Translations under genes and position numbers: made by a program
The notes under the pieces: model-generated
Told to the model about the DNA's origin: nothing
The model's database searches: none
The model's input: the letters and a program-made list of their open reading frames with translations, nothing else
Origin: Albifimbria verrucaria
Taxonomy: Eukaryota > Ascomycota > Sordariomycetes > Hypocreales > Stachybotryaceae
Direction of reading: 5' to 3'
Length of the DNA: 64,000 bases
Assembly (NCBI GenBank): GCA_020081605.1
Contig: JAHREC010000009.1
Location: forward strand, 2,480,001-2,544,000
Shown: positions 23,032-34,255 of the stretch, piece after piece
Layout of the letters: every line of letters begins with the position of its first letter
Numbering within the stretch: position 1 is the stretch's first letter

Positions 23032-24407
23032 CTATATCAAACTTGTTGACAAGACAACAAGGATCCCCAATTCATCAGTGCCTGCATACCAACGTGCCCA
23101 TTCTTCGCCAGTTGGCTGGTCGGTTTTTGAACCACACCGAAAGTCAATCAAGTCTTGGTGGTTTTTCGATCTGTAGAAGGCATCGTTCTCCAACTCTCTT
23201 TGCCATTCCTCTTCGCTTGCAGCGTTCCATAGCAGTTTACTTGCCGGTAGCGGCATGGACTTGTAGGTGTGGAGACATGGGCATGGCAAGCCCACGTCGA
23301 GGTTATAAAGCTGCCACATTAGGCGTAGGACACTATTTACACGACGTTTGGACTCGACAATAATCCATTGCTTCCAAGGCGGGAATTTTGACAACCGCTC
23401 ATGGAAATTTGGTAGAGCCAGTATGCGGCTGCAGACCCGTATCAGCGTCCGGTTTAGATCAACGTCCTGCTCATCTTCCGAAGCACCACCACTGATGCGC
23501 ATGAGAAGATATATTATAAGGGCTTGCACTGAGCTGAGAAGCTCCATAATGCCCATTTCTATTAACTCTCTGTTAATGCGCTGCTGCTCGTCTCGGACTT
23601 TTGTTAAAGTGTCCTCGGAACCTCCCACGAACAGACGTGCTATGGTCCTTGCGCTTCGTAGCGATGCCGGTAAGCCGTTATTTACTTCCATATCGTAGCA
23701 ACATGGATGTATAAAAGGTGGGAAAGTTTTCTTCTCTTGCATCATGGTCGGATACGAACGCAAAATGCCAACCCCAAGTGTAGAAGCCATAACAGTACTC
23801 GGTGTCAAGAACGTTGCAGGCTCAAAGAGGCGTAATCCTTGGACTGAAATGCCGAGATTCAAAGAGCTTGCATCGGCACCTAAGGTATTCTCTAATTGAT
23901 TCTGAGATAAACTGCTCTGGTTTATGTCTGATTGAGAGGGTCTTGGTGTTGGAGCCATCATTAGCTCAAATGGGAATTGGCCATTGAAGGCGTCCGGTTC
24001 AGGATTATGCTGAGCCGCTCCTGCATCATTTCACTCATTGTAGTTGCCGCCATAGCCTCATTGAAGATATTTTCTCCGTCAAAAATACCACGTTCATTTA
24101 ACTCAAATGACGCCAACGAGCACAGCTGATGGCGCTCGAAGCACCTGAGACACCCAAGGACAGCTGCTTCACATCGTGTTTTTGCACGGATACATGATAT
24201 GCAAGACTTTGTGCGGCTTTTTGGAACTAAGACTTTCTTTCGACAGTACCGCAAATGGCGTTTGAGGGATGCATCTGTTGGCGCAAGCGAAAGCCAGTCA
24301 GCATTGCTCCATCAAGTCATAACCTGATGTGTTTACTGACCTGAAGCGCACGTCTTGCTGCAAAGAGAACAGTTGAGCAGTGGTTTGGTGCTGTTTATGT
24401 TATCCAT
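23032..24407 (-). CDS. C2H2 plus Zn2Cys6 transcription factor
   Basis: Exon 1 is 24341..24407 and exon 2 is 23032..24274, joined in phase by a GTCAGT...CAACAG intron. The splice creates one C2H2 finger (NCSLCSKTCASDASLKRHLRYC). It is followed directly by a fungal binuclear cluster (CISCIRAKTRCEAAVLGCLRCFERHQLC). About 330 residues of a helical C-terminal region follow (FEPATFLTPSTV, RCSRILALPNFHERL). The combination is known for fungal regulators that carry both finger types. The frame slips by one base at 23994-23997, where one extra base restores the segment PDAFNGQFPFELM. It lies beside the mucin-like and kinase genes; targets are unknown. Confidence 0.75.
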
Positions 24408-25143
24408 TTCTGCTTAGTATTGGAATAGTATTTATCGCATTTAATCCGAAGCTTTGTATTGCTGACAATATCTCGTGTTCTCAGGCTGTGGCAACAACAT
24501 GGATAAGAGGTGACATTCTAAAGCGACAGCCGGGTAACTGACAGTCGAGCCACAAATCATTGTTAGGTGATGACTCATCAGAAGAGGAAAACAAGTGGTT
24601 AGGCAATGTTAAATGAAATGACATGGTCTGGCTGGCAAGGATAACATTACGACAATGTCTTCAGAGACTTGTGTAACTACTCAATTGGCCACTGTCCAAA
24701 ACGGACGCGAATTAATTGGATCAATCCAGAAAATCCATCGCACTATTTCATCCATTATGTTGATAGGGGTTTGAGGTATCGAAATGAGCATAGCAAACAA
24801 AACATAAATAAAGTCAATGTTAATGCTTGGCAAAGAAACAGACCGAATTTTTGTGCGTTTAGAGCACATTATATCTTCAGGGTAGTGAAAAAAATAATAA
24901 AGCCACTGGTCACTTCGAAACCTCCAGCCACCATTACATTCCAACAGGACGATACTATCATGCTCCAGAACGACGGCACGTATCATGTAGCTTGGTGGAA
25001 AGACAGACAATCACGAGAGTCATGAGGCGGAATAGCTTATAGTCCACGGAATTGCGCTCTATTTGACTGATTGCCTGACACGCCTGAGCAGAGGGTGAAG
25101 CCTCAGCAAATTCCATCACCTACACACGTCAAACTAGCTTGGA
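24408..25143. other. Intergenic region
   Basis: About 735 bp. Two overlapping frames on opposite strands (24669-25025 plus, 24681-25010 minus) look like chance open reading in AT-rich DNA. Neither has a recognisable family. Confidence 0.5.
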
Positions 25144-26656
25144 ATGGCTTCACTCCTTCGGCGATTGAGCTGGCCTGCTCGGAATTGGAAGCCTCTAAAT
25201 TTCTCCTATGCCAGATTTCCGCGGATTCCGTTGAATGAGAAGATTGAGGAAGAGCTCTTCCTGACTACGTTGCATCTCGATACTACCCAGTCCGCATTGG
25301 CGAAGTCCTCAACAATCGTCACCAGATTGTGGGCAAGTTGGGCTTTGGATCTACGTCAACAGTCTGGTTGGCGCGTGATCTAGAGTAAGTTATTGTATAC
25401 TGATTCGACTCACCAAAAGGCTTTACTAAGAAGTCGTTCAGCGTTTGTCGACATGTGACACTAAAACTCTTTATAAACTCGGTGTCTATGGGCAGGCAGC
25501 TAGACCATGAGCTGGGTATCTACAGGCGAATCCATAGCAGTTCAACAAAGCACCCTGGTCGCGGTGCGATTCGGGAGCTGCTGGACTCCTTCGATGTCAC
25601 CGGACCAGACGGATCTCATCGATGCTTGGTCCATCTTCCTCTGTGGGAAAGTTTGCTGGACTTCCTTCATCGGAATCCAGTCAAGAGACTACCTGCTCCG
25701 GTTCTGGCTTTTGTTTTGCATCGTCTCTTCCTTGCCTTGGATTTTCTACATACGGAATGCCAGATCATTCACACAGGTACGTGCAAGCAAAGAGAGTCGA
25801 ACCGAGCGAAATCATCTTCGGCGGTGTTTCGGTCACTCACAAAATTTGTACTAATTTGCAATTAACTAGATATCAAAGCCGACAACATCATGCTTGGCAT
25901 TGATGACGACTCGGTTTTCAGCACATTCGAGGAGCAGGAGTTGCTTAACCCATCTCCACGAAAGCTGGTAGGAGAGAGAGCCATCTATCTGTCACGCGGG
26001 CTTCAAATGCCCAAAATCTGGGGCGCACCGGTCCTCTGCGACTTTGGCTCAGCTGTTGTAGGGGATGTGGAGCACTTGGAAGACATCCAACCCAGTGTAT
26101 ACAGAGCGCCGGAGGTCATACTAGAAGCACCGTGGTCATATCAGGTCGACATATGGAATACGTGTTGCATGGTAAGTACTTGAGATGAAACGTGGCCAGA
26201 AAGAGCTGACATGTACTGTGCTTCGTGTCCAGATTTGGGATCTGTTTGAAGGCGGCCATCTATTTACGGGACATGATCCCGAATATCAGAAGTATCGAAG
26301 TCGGGCACATCTTGCCGAGATTACTGCATTACTTGGACAGCCTCCGAAGTCGTTGCTCAAATCCGGTCACTCAAGTCATAAATTCTACACATATGAAGGT
26401 CAGTCCTCTCTGCCCAGATTTGTAGTCCAAGCTATTTTCCTTTGTGCTGACCAGCGTGGCCTCTGCTGCAGGAAATCTCCGCCCAGATATTCCAATACCA
26501 GATAGTATACCACTCAAGAACAGAGAAATAAGCCTGGAAGGGGAAGACCAGGAGGTTTTTCTTGCTATGATGCAGAAGATGCTCCAGTGGGAACCTTCGA
26601 AGCGCTTCTTGGCGAAAGAACTGGCCAACGATGACTGGATCATGAAATATATGTAG
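25144..26656 (+). CDS. SRPK-like serine/threonine protein kinase
   Basis: About 409 residues in five exons: 25144..25384, 25442..25776, 25870..26171, 26233..26398 and 26472..26656. The protein starts like SR-protein kinases (NEKIEEE, then [33 protein letters not shown], a glycine-rich loop). It continues with VTLKLF (the VAIK region), a catalytic loop [18 protein letters not shown] (the DFG motif), and [10 protein letters not shown] (the APE region). The split kinase-lobe insert usual for SRPKs is very short. Just after the EEELF segment the frame slips by one base at the CC of 25260-25261; one more C restores it. SRPKs phosphorylate RS-domain proteins; whether this divergent fungal member does so is not shown by the sequence. 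Confidence 0.75.
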
Positions 26657-26917
26657 TACGATCTATATATTCAACAGCCACCGTAGGATCTGTCTGCATG
26701 CCTGCCCATTTAATGTATGGAGGAATGCAGGCCTCGATCAAGTCGGTTCTGGGACTATCCCATAATATCAATATGCATCACAAGCAATGTGACTTGCATG
26801 CATCAAGGCCCGTCTAGGCACTACGTCGTAAAACGGCAAGCGGTTTATCTTCTAATTTCTATTTTTCTGCACGAAACTAACTTCTACTCCAAGCAGACAA
26901 AAAGTTCTCCAACGGTT
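26657..26917. other. Convergent 3' intergenic region
   Basis: A short AT-rich spacer between the convergent kinase and DUF7580 genes. No feature was seen. Confidence 0.5.
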
Positions 26918-28892
26918 TTATAATTTGCAGGAGGCAGCTTGAATGAACTCGCTGCTGCCCAAATCTATATCTGGCACTGAATCGAGCATCCCGTAAAGAC
27001 AACGCTTTATCGCATTCGCCAATTCATCACCAAGCTCTTCTTCCACCTGGCGCTGCCATAAGAGCGCGGTTGCCAGATCTGCCGCCTCATTGGCTTCGTT
27101 ATTGGGCCCTAGCATTTCGGCGCGGAAGGGCTGGTTTTCTAGTATGTCTCTGAACACCAGCTCTAGAAGTAGCACTCCCAAAGAAAACAGTGCAACCCTG
27201 GCTTGAGATCTCGGCGATTCCCTGCTACTTGAGAGGGTTGTTCGAAGCGACGCGTGCTTGAAATATGGTTGTGGTACTCGCTGTGTAGGATCCCTGAAGA
27301 GAAACACTTCCTTTTACTCCACGCTTTCGGCACCCACGATGATGTTCCGAAGCAGAGCACTGACTTGGCTAAGGTATGTCCGACTTGAAGTCGAACGTCT
27401 CGCCTTGGCGTGGCCTTGAGGAATGCCTCTACAGTTTCGTATTGGTAGAATTGGAGCGTAGCTTGGTCAGCTGGATCTAAGCTCATGAAGAGCTTGTTTC
27501 GGCCGTGTGGTTGCATGTAGCCGATACATAAGTTGCTTTGTCCGTCTGTTATGGTTGAACATAAGTCATTGATGAACTTAGCGCTAGGATGCATTGGAGG
27601 CGTGTTTTGCTCAGTTGATGGGCCATCTGCACCAATGAATCGTACACCACGCATGGGTTCTGGTTGGTTTGAAGCAGCGACAGTCTGATTTTGACTGGGA
27701 TCACTCCTAGGATGAGGTGCAGCATATGGACCATGGTCTTTGTCAGGGATCTGCCTCGCAGATGCTGGCGTCCCGGTTTGATCAGGTCCAGACCTCTTGC
27801 TACTGCTGCTAAAAATCTCCCATCGACTGCGCAGAGGCTTCTTGATCTTAGTCTCAGCTTTCGTGCAATCAGGTTGTTGAGATGATTCGCTAGGGAGGAG
27901 TCCAACGACCGGTGTTGACTTGATTGTCAGATTCAGGATCGATTTCGAGCCAGTTTTGCTCAGAGCTTCGAATCGGGCTTTGGCGGCAACCTGCTGCTGC
28001 AGGCATGTCACAGCCTCAAGCGTTGTCATTTGTTTCTTGGACTGGCTACCGCCTCCCGCTTCCCTACCAGGAGTGGTTCCATGCTCGAATGCAATCTGTC
28101 GAGGCGCCACGCCTTCTTGGAAGAGCATTTTGAACTGTAGAGCACCATTGACTTTACCGCTGTCTGTAGACCTGACTGTGATGCCGTAGGGATGTTCACT
28201 CCCGCAGTTGCAGCTCAAATGCTGTTGGAAGCAAGCATGGAGATCCCTTGCGATGTCCTGAAGCTCAAGAAACGGCTGAGTTGCAACCCGGCTGCTATGT
28301 TGGGGAGGGTCAGATTGGCTAATGCGAACGACTCTCTCAAGAAACTCATAGATTGCCTGGTTTCTGTCCTTTACTCTTGAGATTAACTGATCCTTTTTGG
28401 AAGAGAAGCTCATACGGAATCTAAACATCTGGCTTTCAAGCCTCTTGGAATCCAAATCATGGACCTGACAATCAGTTTCAGCTGAAATAGTTTAATCAGA
28501 AGACATACCTTGCCGATAGGTAGCATGGTGAAAAGTTCTTCAAGGGTGGTATTTATCTCGGTCAGCTGCCTCATAAACCAACCGTAATACTGACTTCCAA
28601 TCCTTCGCCGCAGCTGGACCTGAATCTGTGGAGCATGCCAGTCATTACACCCAGGGTTGTTTTGCAATTGCTGCAGTTGATTCTCGTCAATATCAAGATT
28701 GCTAGTGAGGATTGTTATGTTAAGCGAGTATTTGATGTACTCGGCCTCAACAGCCGAGATGAAGGACTCGAATGTAGCTTCGAAACGCCACCATGACTTC
28801 GCATTGCTAAACACTTCTCGAAGGCCGTTGGCTCCTTCGACAAGTAACGGAAAAGCCCCAGAATGATTCCTGCCACCTCGAATCCAGACATG
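26918..28892 (-). CDS. DUF7580 protein with kinase-like C-terminal region
   Basis: Exon 1 is 28509..28892 and exon 2 is 26918..28464, with a GTATGT donor. The N-terminus MSGFEVAGIILGLF and the helical segment SNAKSWWRFEATFESFISAVEAEYIKY are the typical opening of fungal DUF7580 proteins. That N-terminal part resembles HeLo / prion-inhibition-type helical domains. A Ser/Pro-rich linker follows. The C-terminal lobe has LAKSVLCFGTSSWVPKAWSK, FLFRDPTQRVPQPYFKH and ALFSLGVLLLELVF, which resemble the C-lobe of a degenerate protein kinase with no catalytic HRD or DFG that I can see. The frame slips by one base at 28849-28850 and at 27312-27315. The gene ends shortly after SEFIQAA, slightly earlier than family members usually do. 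Function is unknown. Confidence 0.65.
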
Positions 28893-29128
28893 AGACCTAC
28901 ACTGTAGTCAGATAGATGAACATGGATGGTCGTGTGGAACTTCGAGCAGGGTTGGCGCATGCATATGGCCGACCCTTTGACCCTTGTAGGGAGTGTTCTT
29001 ATTCGCCATGCTGAAGGAAGCATTTTTGCACTTTGGTGAGGCTTGTGCCCCAAGGTAAGGAATGCCTAAACCCCGCTGCAGCCTTGAAATAGATGGTGGT
29101 GCGTAGGGAAGACAACCACCGGTTGGCC
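28893..29128. promoter_or_regulatory. Shared divergent promoter region
   Basis: About 236 bp separate the starts of the DUF7580 gene (minus) and the C2H2 gene (plus), so both promoters must lie here. A bidirectional promoter is inferred from spacing only. No TATA box or operator was recognised. Confidence 0.4.
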
Positions 29129-31314
29129 ATGGACACAGATGGCAAGCCGATTTCGTCGCAGACCATCTTGTGCAAGACCAAACTTCAAACACTGACCACT
29201 ACGGTATTCACGAGAGTGCAAGATGAGAGAGCTGTACAATCCCTTGGGGATGCACAAGGCCGATTCAATGTCTGGGCCGCAAACATTGGAGCTGAGCAAC
29301 ACCAGCCCTCGACAGTGTCGCTCGACCATCGCTTGAGAAATAGCCCCGTCATGTACTCAGGCGTTATTTCTGGGTTACAAAGACTATCACGTTCTCTGGA
29401 CAAGGGTACTATTAAACCCAAATGCTGCTCTCGTGGGCACGCTGACATGCCTATAGTCCATGCGATTCTGGAGGGAAAGAACCCAACCGTACTCTCGAGC
29501 TGGACGTTTCTGCAGACGAGAGTGATATGAATGGTGACTCTTTACCGTCGAGTGAAATTGAGGGACTACTTTCGAATATCCACTTGGCCATTGATCATCT
29601 ATTTAGCCTGTCTATACTCATGCGGAGGCTGCGGCCTCGAGGTCGAACTCGCGACCTCAATAGTTTTCCCCATTAGACGGTTCCTTGGGTTCGGTCATCA
29701 TCATGGACAAGTTCCCAAGAGCCAAGAATAATAAGTGGCTCTGTCACAGACTGGGTGATGCCGTCAGCCAACGTCGGCAGTATTTTGCTTACCGGCAGCA
29801 ACACAGGAGGCGTCTTGCTGGCCGCGTCGCTGAGGGCTCACCGATGGCTGATGGAACCGGCGTCGTTGTGGATAGTACAACCACCATTGCTACTACTTTC
29901 CAAGAACTAGAATCAGAACCTTCCAAACCATCAGGTGAAGTTGTTTTGCCCGACAGTAGGTCGGCTTTCAGTACGGCAACGTCCCTGGTCAGTGATTATG
30001 ACGGGAAACATGAAATGGGTCGCCGTGTCCCAGAATTGCTAGACATGACACTAGATGGAGTGCTACTTGACTATGGAAAGCCGGTCGAATGTCCTTACTG
30101 TCGGACTATTCATGTCTTTGCGAATCGCGTGGAGTGGAGGTAGGTTTTATTTGTTCCCTCCCCGGATGTCTGACATATTCTCACCAGCTTCTAACAAACG
30201 TGAACAGACGACACATCTTCTCGGATCTTCGCCCTTATATCTGTACATTCGAGAACTGTCGTTCGGGCCTCTTTTGCACACGAAAAGAGTGGTTAAATCA
30301 TGAACTAGATTTTCATCGACGCAAATGGCAGTGCATTTACTGCGACCATGTCGCACAAACCAAAGATGATATGAGGGCTCATTTCAGACACAAACACAGC
30401 GAATCGACAACTGAGAAGCAGGCGACCGTTATTGTCCAGGCCTGCGAGCAGCCAGTCACCACATACACTCCGTCTGACTGTCTCCTCTGCTTGGATTGGA
30501 CACCCCCAAGCAGAAGTGGGAGCAATGCCAAGGAGTTTTATAGACATGTGGCAAGACACTTGCAACAAATATCTCTCGAGGCCCTCCCCTACATATAGAG
30601 GGCTTGGAAATCCGAGACCCAGAATCGCACGAGTCCGGATCCGAAGCGGATACGGAACCAGAACGAGATGCCCAGATAGTGGACAAGCCAAGCTCCCAGG
30701 CAAACATCAGCCCGTCGCGACAGATCTTCGGGCTTGCCCTGAAAGAGATTGACAGTAGATATGGCTCTTATGTACCAAATGTCATTGTCCAATGTATCGT
30801 AGCCGTTAACCGCTTCGGTCTCGGTACAAAGGGCATATACGCAACAACCTGCAAATGGGGGCTGGTGATGCAACTCAAACAGAGATTCGACCAAGGCCTA
30901 GACGACAAACAACTCGAATTCAACAATCCCGAAAACTTCTTTGGCGACATACACGTGGTGAGCAATCTGCTGAAGCATTACCTCGCCTCACTGCCAGAGC
31001 CGCTAGTCCCTCCCTACGAGCAACTCAAGCAGGCAGTTCAAATCGCAGAGTACACCGAGAAGGTAGACTCGATAAAAGCGATCATCAGACAACTGCCCCG
31101 TCTGCATTACTTAGCTTTGCACGCGTTAGTCCTGCACCTTGTCAAGGTCGTGGAGCACTCGTCTCAAAACCAGATGGAACTGTACAAATTGAGTCGCGTG
31201 TTCACACCGTTGCTGTTTCCGCAGTTGAGTATGGCGAAGCTCGCAATGGGGCATGCAGAGAATATCACAACGACGATATTAATGGAGGGGCATGGTATAT
31301 TCGATGTAGAGTAA
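29129..31314 (+). CDS. C2H2 zinc-finger protein, probably fused to a RhoGAP-like domain
   Basis: From ATG 29129 the protein opens with the helical region usual for fungal C2H2 proteins of this type (LGDAQGRFNVWAANIGAEQ, SLDHRLRNS). Fingers follow at CPYCRTIHVF, CTFENCRSGLFCTRKEWLNHELDFH, CIYCDHVAQTKDDMRAHFRHKH and CLLCLDW...FYRHVARH. One intron runs 30140..30207. A stop at 30596-30598 lies right after a C-run (30586-30589); adding one C joins the frame to a RhoGAP-like domain at 30718-31250 (FGLALKEIDSRYGSYVPNVI, DIHVVSNLLKHYLASLPEPLVPPY, HLVKVVEHSSQNQMELYKLSRVFTPLLF). In that domain the arginine-finger position reads GIYATTC, so GAP catalysis is doubtful. The RhoGAP-like frame has no ATG of its own nearby, which favours a single gene. 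Other one-base slips lie at 29473-29475 and 29668-29671. Confidence 0.6.
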
Positions 31315-31463
31315 AGCAGAGCACGGGCTTGTATGAATTCTAAAATAGAGCGCTTTCAGGGTGTCTACCTACAAAATTCCACGTCGATGTCTTTAGAGAA
31401 GCATCTAATCTGTATCCACGTGTCTATAATCCATCTTCTCTGCTCAGCCTTGGAAAGGTCTTT

Positions 31464-31509
31464 GTGTCCGACCTGAAGTATAAGCCGTGTCCGACTTGGA
31501 GTATAAGCC
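31464..31509. repeat. 23-nt direct repeat, two units
   Basis: Two adjacent units start GTGTCCGAC and end AGTATAAGCC, differing at three positions. Confidence 0.85.
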
Positions 31510-31857
31510 ATGTCCACCCTGATCAGCCACAGCAACACAGCAGTAGATCACACACAAACCACCACCACCGAACTCACCAAATAGATAAATACCACCATGT
31601 TCCCAATCAAATGCGCACACATCTCAGTAATCAGTGAAACATAAAAGTCGACGCGGGTGCCAACCCATCAGCCCTGCAGAGCTTGCGCCCCAATCCTGTG
31701 ACAGGCCCAACATGTCGGGTGCCTGGCTGCGGCCCAGGTCGGAGGCTGGCCTAACCTGGTAGTCAGCGTTGCCGTTATTTTTTCCACTTGGGTAAAAAAT
31801 TCAGCTATTCACCTTAGAGCCGGGACTGGTGCAGACATTCAGTGCCATCGCCGAGGA

Positions 31858-31865
31858 TATATAAA
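31858..31865 (+). promoter_or_regulatory. TATA box of the tyrosine-phosphatase-like gene
   Basis: TATATAAA lies 78-85 bp upstream of the ATG at 31943, a normal fungal core-promoter distance. Confidence 0.6.
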
Positions 31866-31942
31866 CTGGCTCCACCTTGGAGGGTAAACCCCTCGGGACA
31901 GACGCAGCGTTGACTGACCCCTTCCCTCACACTAGATCTCAC

Positions 31943-32906
31943 ATGTTACCCAGCCCGTCTCTGTCTCAGCCAGAAACACCGTGCCGCTCAATTTCCAGTT
32001 TCGGTCACTATGTCTACAGCAAGCCCCTGCCTAACCCTCCTTTCCTCACCGTCCCCGGGGTGCCTAACCTCCGCGACCTCGGCGGCTACCCCACACCACT
32101 GCTCCGGCCCGGCCACGTCACCCGAGCCGGTCTCGTCTTCCGCGCCGCCGCCCCGTCTCCCACCTCTGGCCCGGCCATCTCGGCGCTGTCCATCTCCGAC
32201 ATCTACGACCTGCGGTCCACCGTCGAGATCAACAGCAAGCCTGGCCCCGCTGCCACTCCTGACCTGCATCAACACCATGTCCCTGTCTTCTCTGACCAGG
32301 CCTATTCACCAGACATCATCGCCGCGCGCTTCAGGGACTACGGCGACGAGTTCCCGCCAGAGGCTTCGCCCGTGCCTACACCGAGATCTTCAGCGCCGGC
32401 GGTGCTGTCGCCTTCGCCCCTATCCTGACTCACCTCGCCCGGCCAGACCCCCAGCCCCTGCTCCTGCACTGCACCGCCGGCAAGGACCGTACCGGTGTTA
32501 TCTGTGCCATTATCCTGTCTCTTTGCGGCGTACCGGACGATGTCATCGCCTGGGAGTACAGCCTCACGGAACTCGGACTCGAGGTGAAGAGGGGCGAGCT
32601 CACCGAGATGCTGATGAAGCATCCAGCGTGTCAAGATAATCCCGAAGCCGCACTGAGAATGCTAGGCGCCAGGTAACTCTCAACTTCCTTACGTCTCATT
32701 ATAAAATAGTAAACTAACACCTGTACAGACCCGAGTCCATGCTGGGAGCACTCGAAGTCTTGCGGGAAAAGTATGGCTCAGTGAAGGACTACGTTCGAAC
32801 TCAATGCGGGCTGTCAGACGAGGACATTGCGCAGCTGCAAAAGAACTTCCTGGTGGATGTCTCTACAGTTGACAAGTCAACTCTCCCTGCAGTGCCGACC
32901 TCATAG
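31943..32906 (+). CDS. Tyrosine-phosphatase-like protein (Y_phosphatase3 family)
   Basis: Exons are 31943..32672 and 32729..32906. Early in the protein VPNLRDLGGY matches the substrate-binding NxRDxGG signature of this family. LHCTAGKDRTGV later carries the CX5R active site, with the nucleophilic cysteine and catalytic arginine. These fungal enzymes act on phosphotyrosine or phosphoinositides in the cytosol; the sequence does not say which. At 32362-32363 one G is missing, and adding it joins EFPPEG to FARAYTEIFSAGGAVAF. The normal start ATG is preceded by a TATA box. The C-terminal helix ends KNFLVDV followed by a short variable tail. Confidence 0.8.
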
Positions 32907-33092
32907 GCGGCTTTCTTGAATTAGGCAGTATACTCTCGAATGTAGCGAACCGTAGCAGAATCATAGATTAGACAGTTTATATTTGCCAATTCAACCAGTC
33001 GTACATATTGTGTACATAATATACAGACGCAGGGCCGGGGCCTGCTTTCATACACACCAAATCTCGCTTGATCATCGCCAACGTACACAAGT

Positions 33093-34255
33093 CTACTGCA
33101 CCTCGGGCACCGATGTGGGAATCTTGACCGCGCCTCGCTTGCGGTCGTCGAACGGCACTCCATACCTCCATCCCGTTCCCTTCGAGGACTTGCCGTCCAC
33201 GCCGACAGTCTCCGAATCGATATCCTTGATACGGAACTCGAATCTGTCTGTCTTGTGCCTCACTGTTCGCTGCTCCTCACGCGCCTTCTCCCGTTGGATC
33301 TTGCGCGCCAGAGCATCCTCCTCCTCCTGTGTTGCCTCCACGAAAGCAGCCATGCTCTCCTTGCGCTTCTGGCCGTTTAGCACTCTTCTCTCCATCTCAA
33401 TCAGTTGCTGGTGTGGTGATCGCTGATCCACGGTCTGGAGATTCTCATGGAACGACTTGGCAGCATCCTCACGCGTGAATTCTCGAGATTCAGAGGCAGG
33501 GACGAAGAGCTGTTGCGTCGTCATCGGATGTACCAACACCTCGTTGATCGGCTCGTGGGGTGCGTTCTTTTCGCCCTCGACGTAATGGGTCTTGGGGAGC
33601 ATGCCCATGATGGCCTTGGCATAAGGTGTAGCAAGCTTCTTGCCCTGTTTGTTGTCAGCGATGATCAATTGGGTCCAATGCAAGAAGAGCAAATTGATGC
33701 AGTCGTTATGGTAGCTATCAGATTAAAAAGTTGTAACCATGTAGGTGTCTTCAAGACTAATCGAAAATTTTGTTTGAAATCATCATATAAAGCAGCAGGC
33801 TGGTAGGTCATGAAATAAGAAAAGAAGCAAGCTTACCTCTGATTTCCACTGCTTCTCCAGCTCTTTTAACCGCACCACGGCCGCCACTCTCCTGACGTCG
33901 ACACCCATCTCCGCCGACACAGCCTTGAGGGTCTCGCCGCCATTGGTGATCTTGTCCCATATCAGGTCCTTGGTCTGGTCGCTGAGGACGGGTTGACTGC
34001 GGAACAGCGGGTTCAGAGGGAAGGGCTGGTCCTCAAAAGGTCCAATATAGCGGCGGCCATTAGCATTCTCGAGCCGCGAAGCCTCGGCGGTCTGCAGCCA
34101 CCTCAGCATCTTCTCGCGAGCTTTCGACGCGCGGTCGCGACATTGCGTTGAGGAAAATGTGCGGGCAAAGGGGCGGCTCGAGGAAGCTGCTGTGAAGAGG
34201 CCTCAGCCAGACAGGCCAACGGCGACACCGACGGAGCGCGCACTCTGGGAGGCAT
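33093..34255 (-). CDS. Mitochondrial ribosomal protein mS45 / Bot1-like (mitochondrial regulator family)
   Basis: The start at 34255 gives an Arg-rich, Ser/Pro-rich N-terminus that looks like a mitochondrial targeting sequence. The core segments RRYIGPFEDQPFPLNPLFRSQPVLSD, GGETLKAVSAEMGVDVRRVAAVVRLKELEKQW and GKKLATPYAKAIMGMLP belong to the 'eukaryotic mitochondrial regulator' family (yeast Mrps35, fission yeast Bot1), a small-subunit mitoribosome component. Exons are 33837..34255 and 33093..33644. The intron is long for this window (192 nt), and a mini-exon inside it cannot be excluded. The frame slips by one base near 34110-34116. The tail is Lys/Glu-rich, with a predicted coiled coil at EMERRVLNGQKRKESMAAFVE. 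Confidence 0.7.

Larger units (their letters stand above)
31315..31942. other. Intergenic region and promoter of the phosphatase gene
   Basis: Two tandem 23-nt units (GTGTCCGAC...GTATAAGCC) lie at 31464-31509. A TATATAAA box lies at 31858-31865, about 85 bp before the next start codon. Confidence 0.6.

Noticed and set aside
24669..25025. Overlapping frames of about 110 residues on both strands
   Set aside because: They are AT-rich, have no family signature or splice support, and mirror each other; treated as chance.
29635..29660. T-arm-like string (GGTCGAACTCGCGACC) suggesting a tRNA
   Set aside because: It lies inside the coding frame of the C2H2 gene and has no acceptor stem, D-arm or anticodon arm around it.
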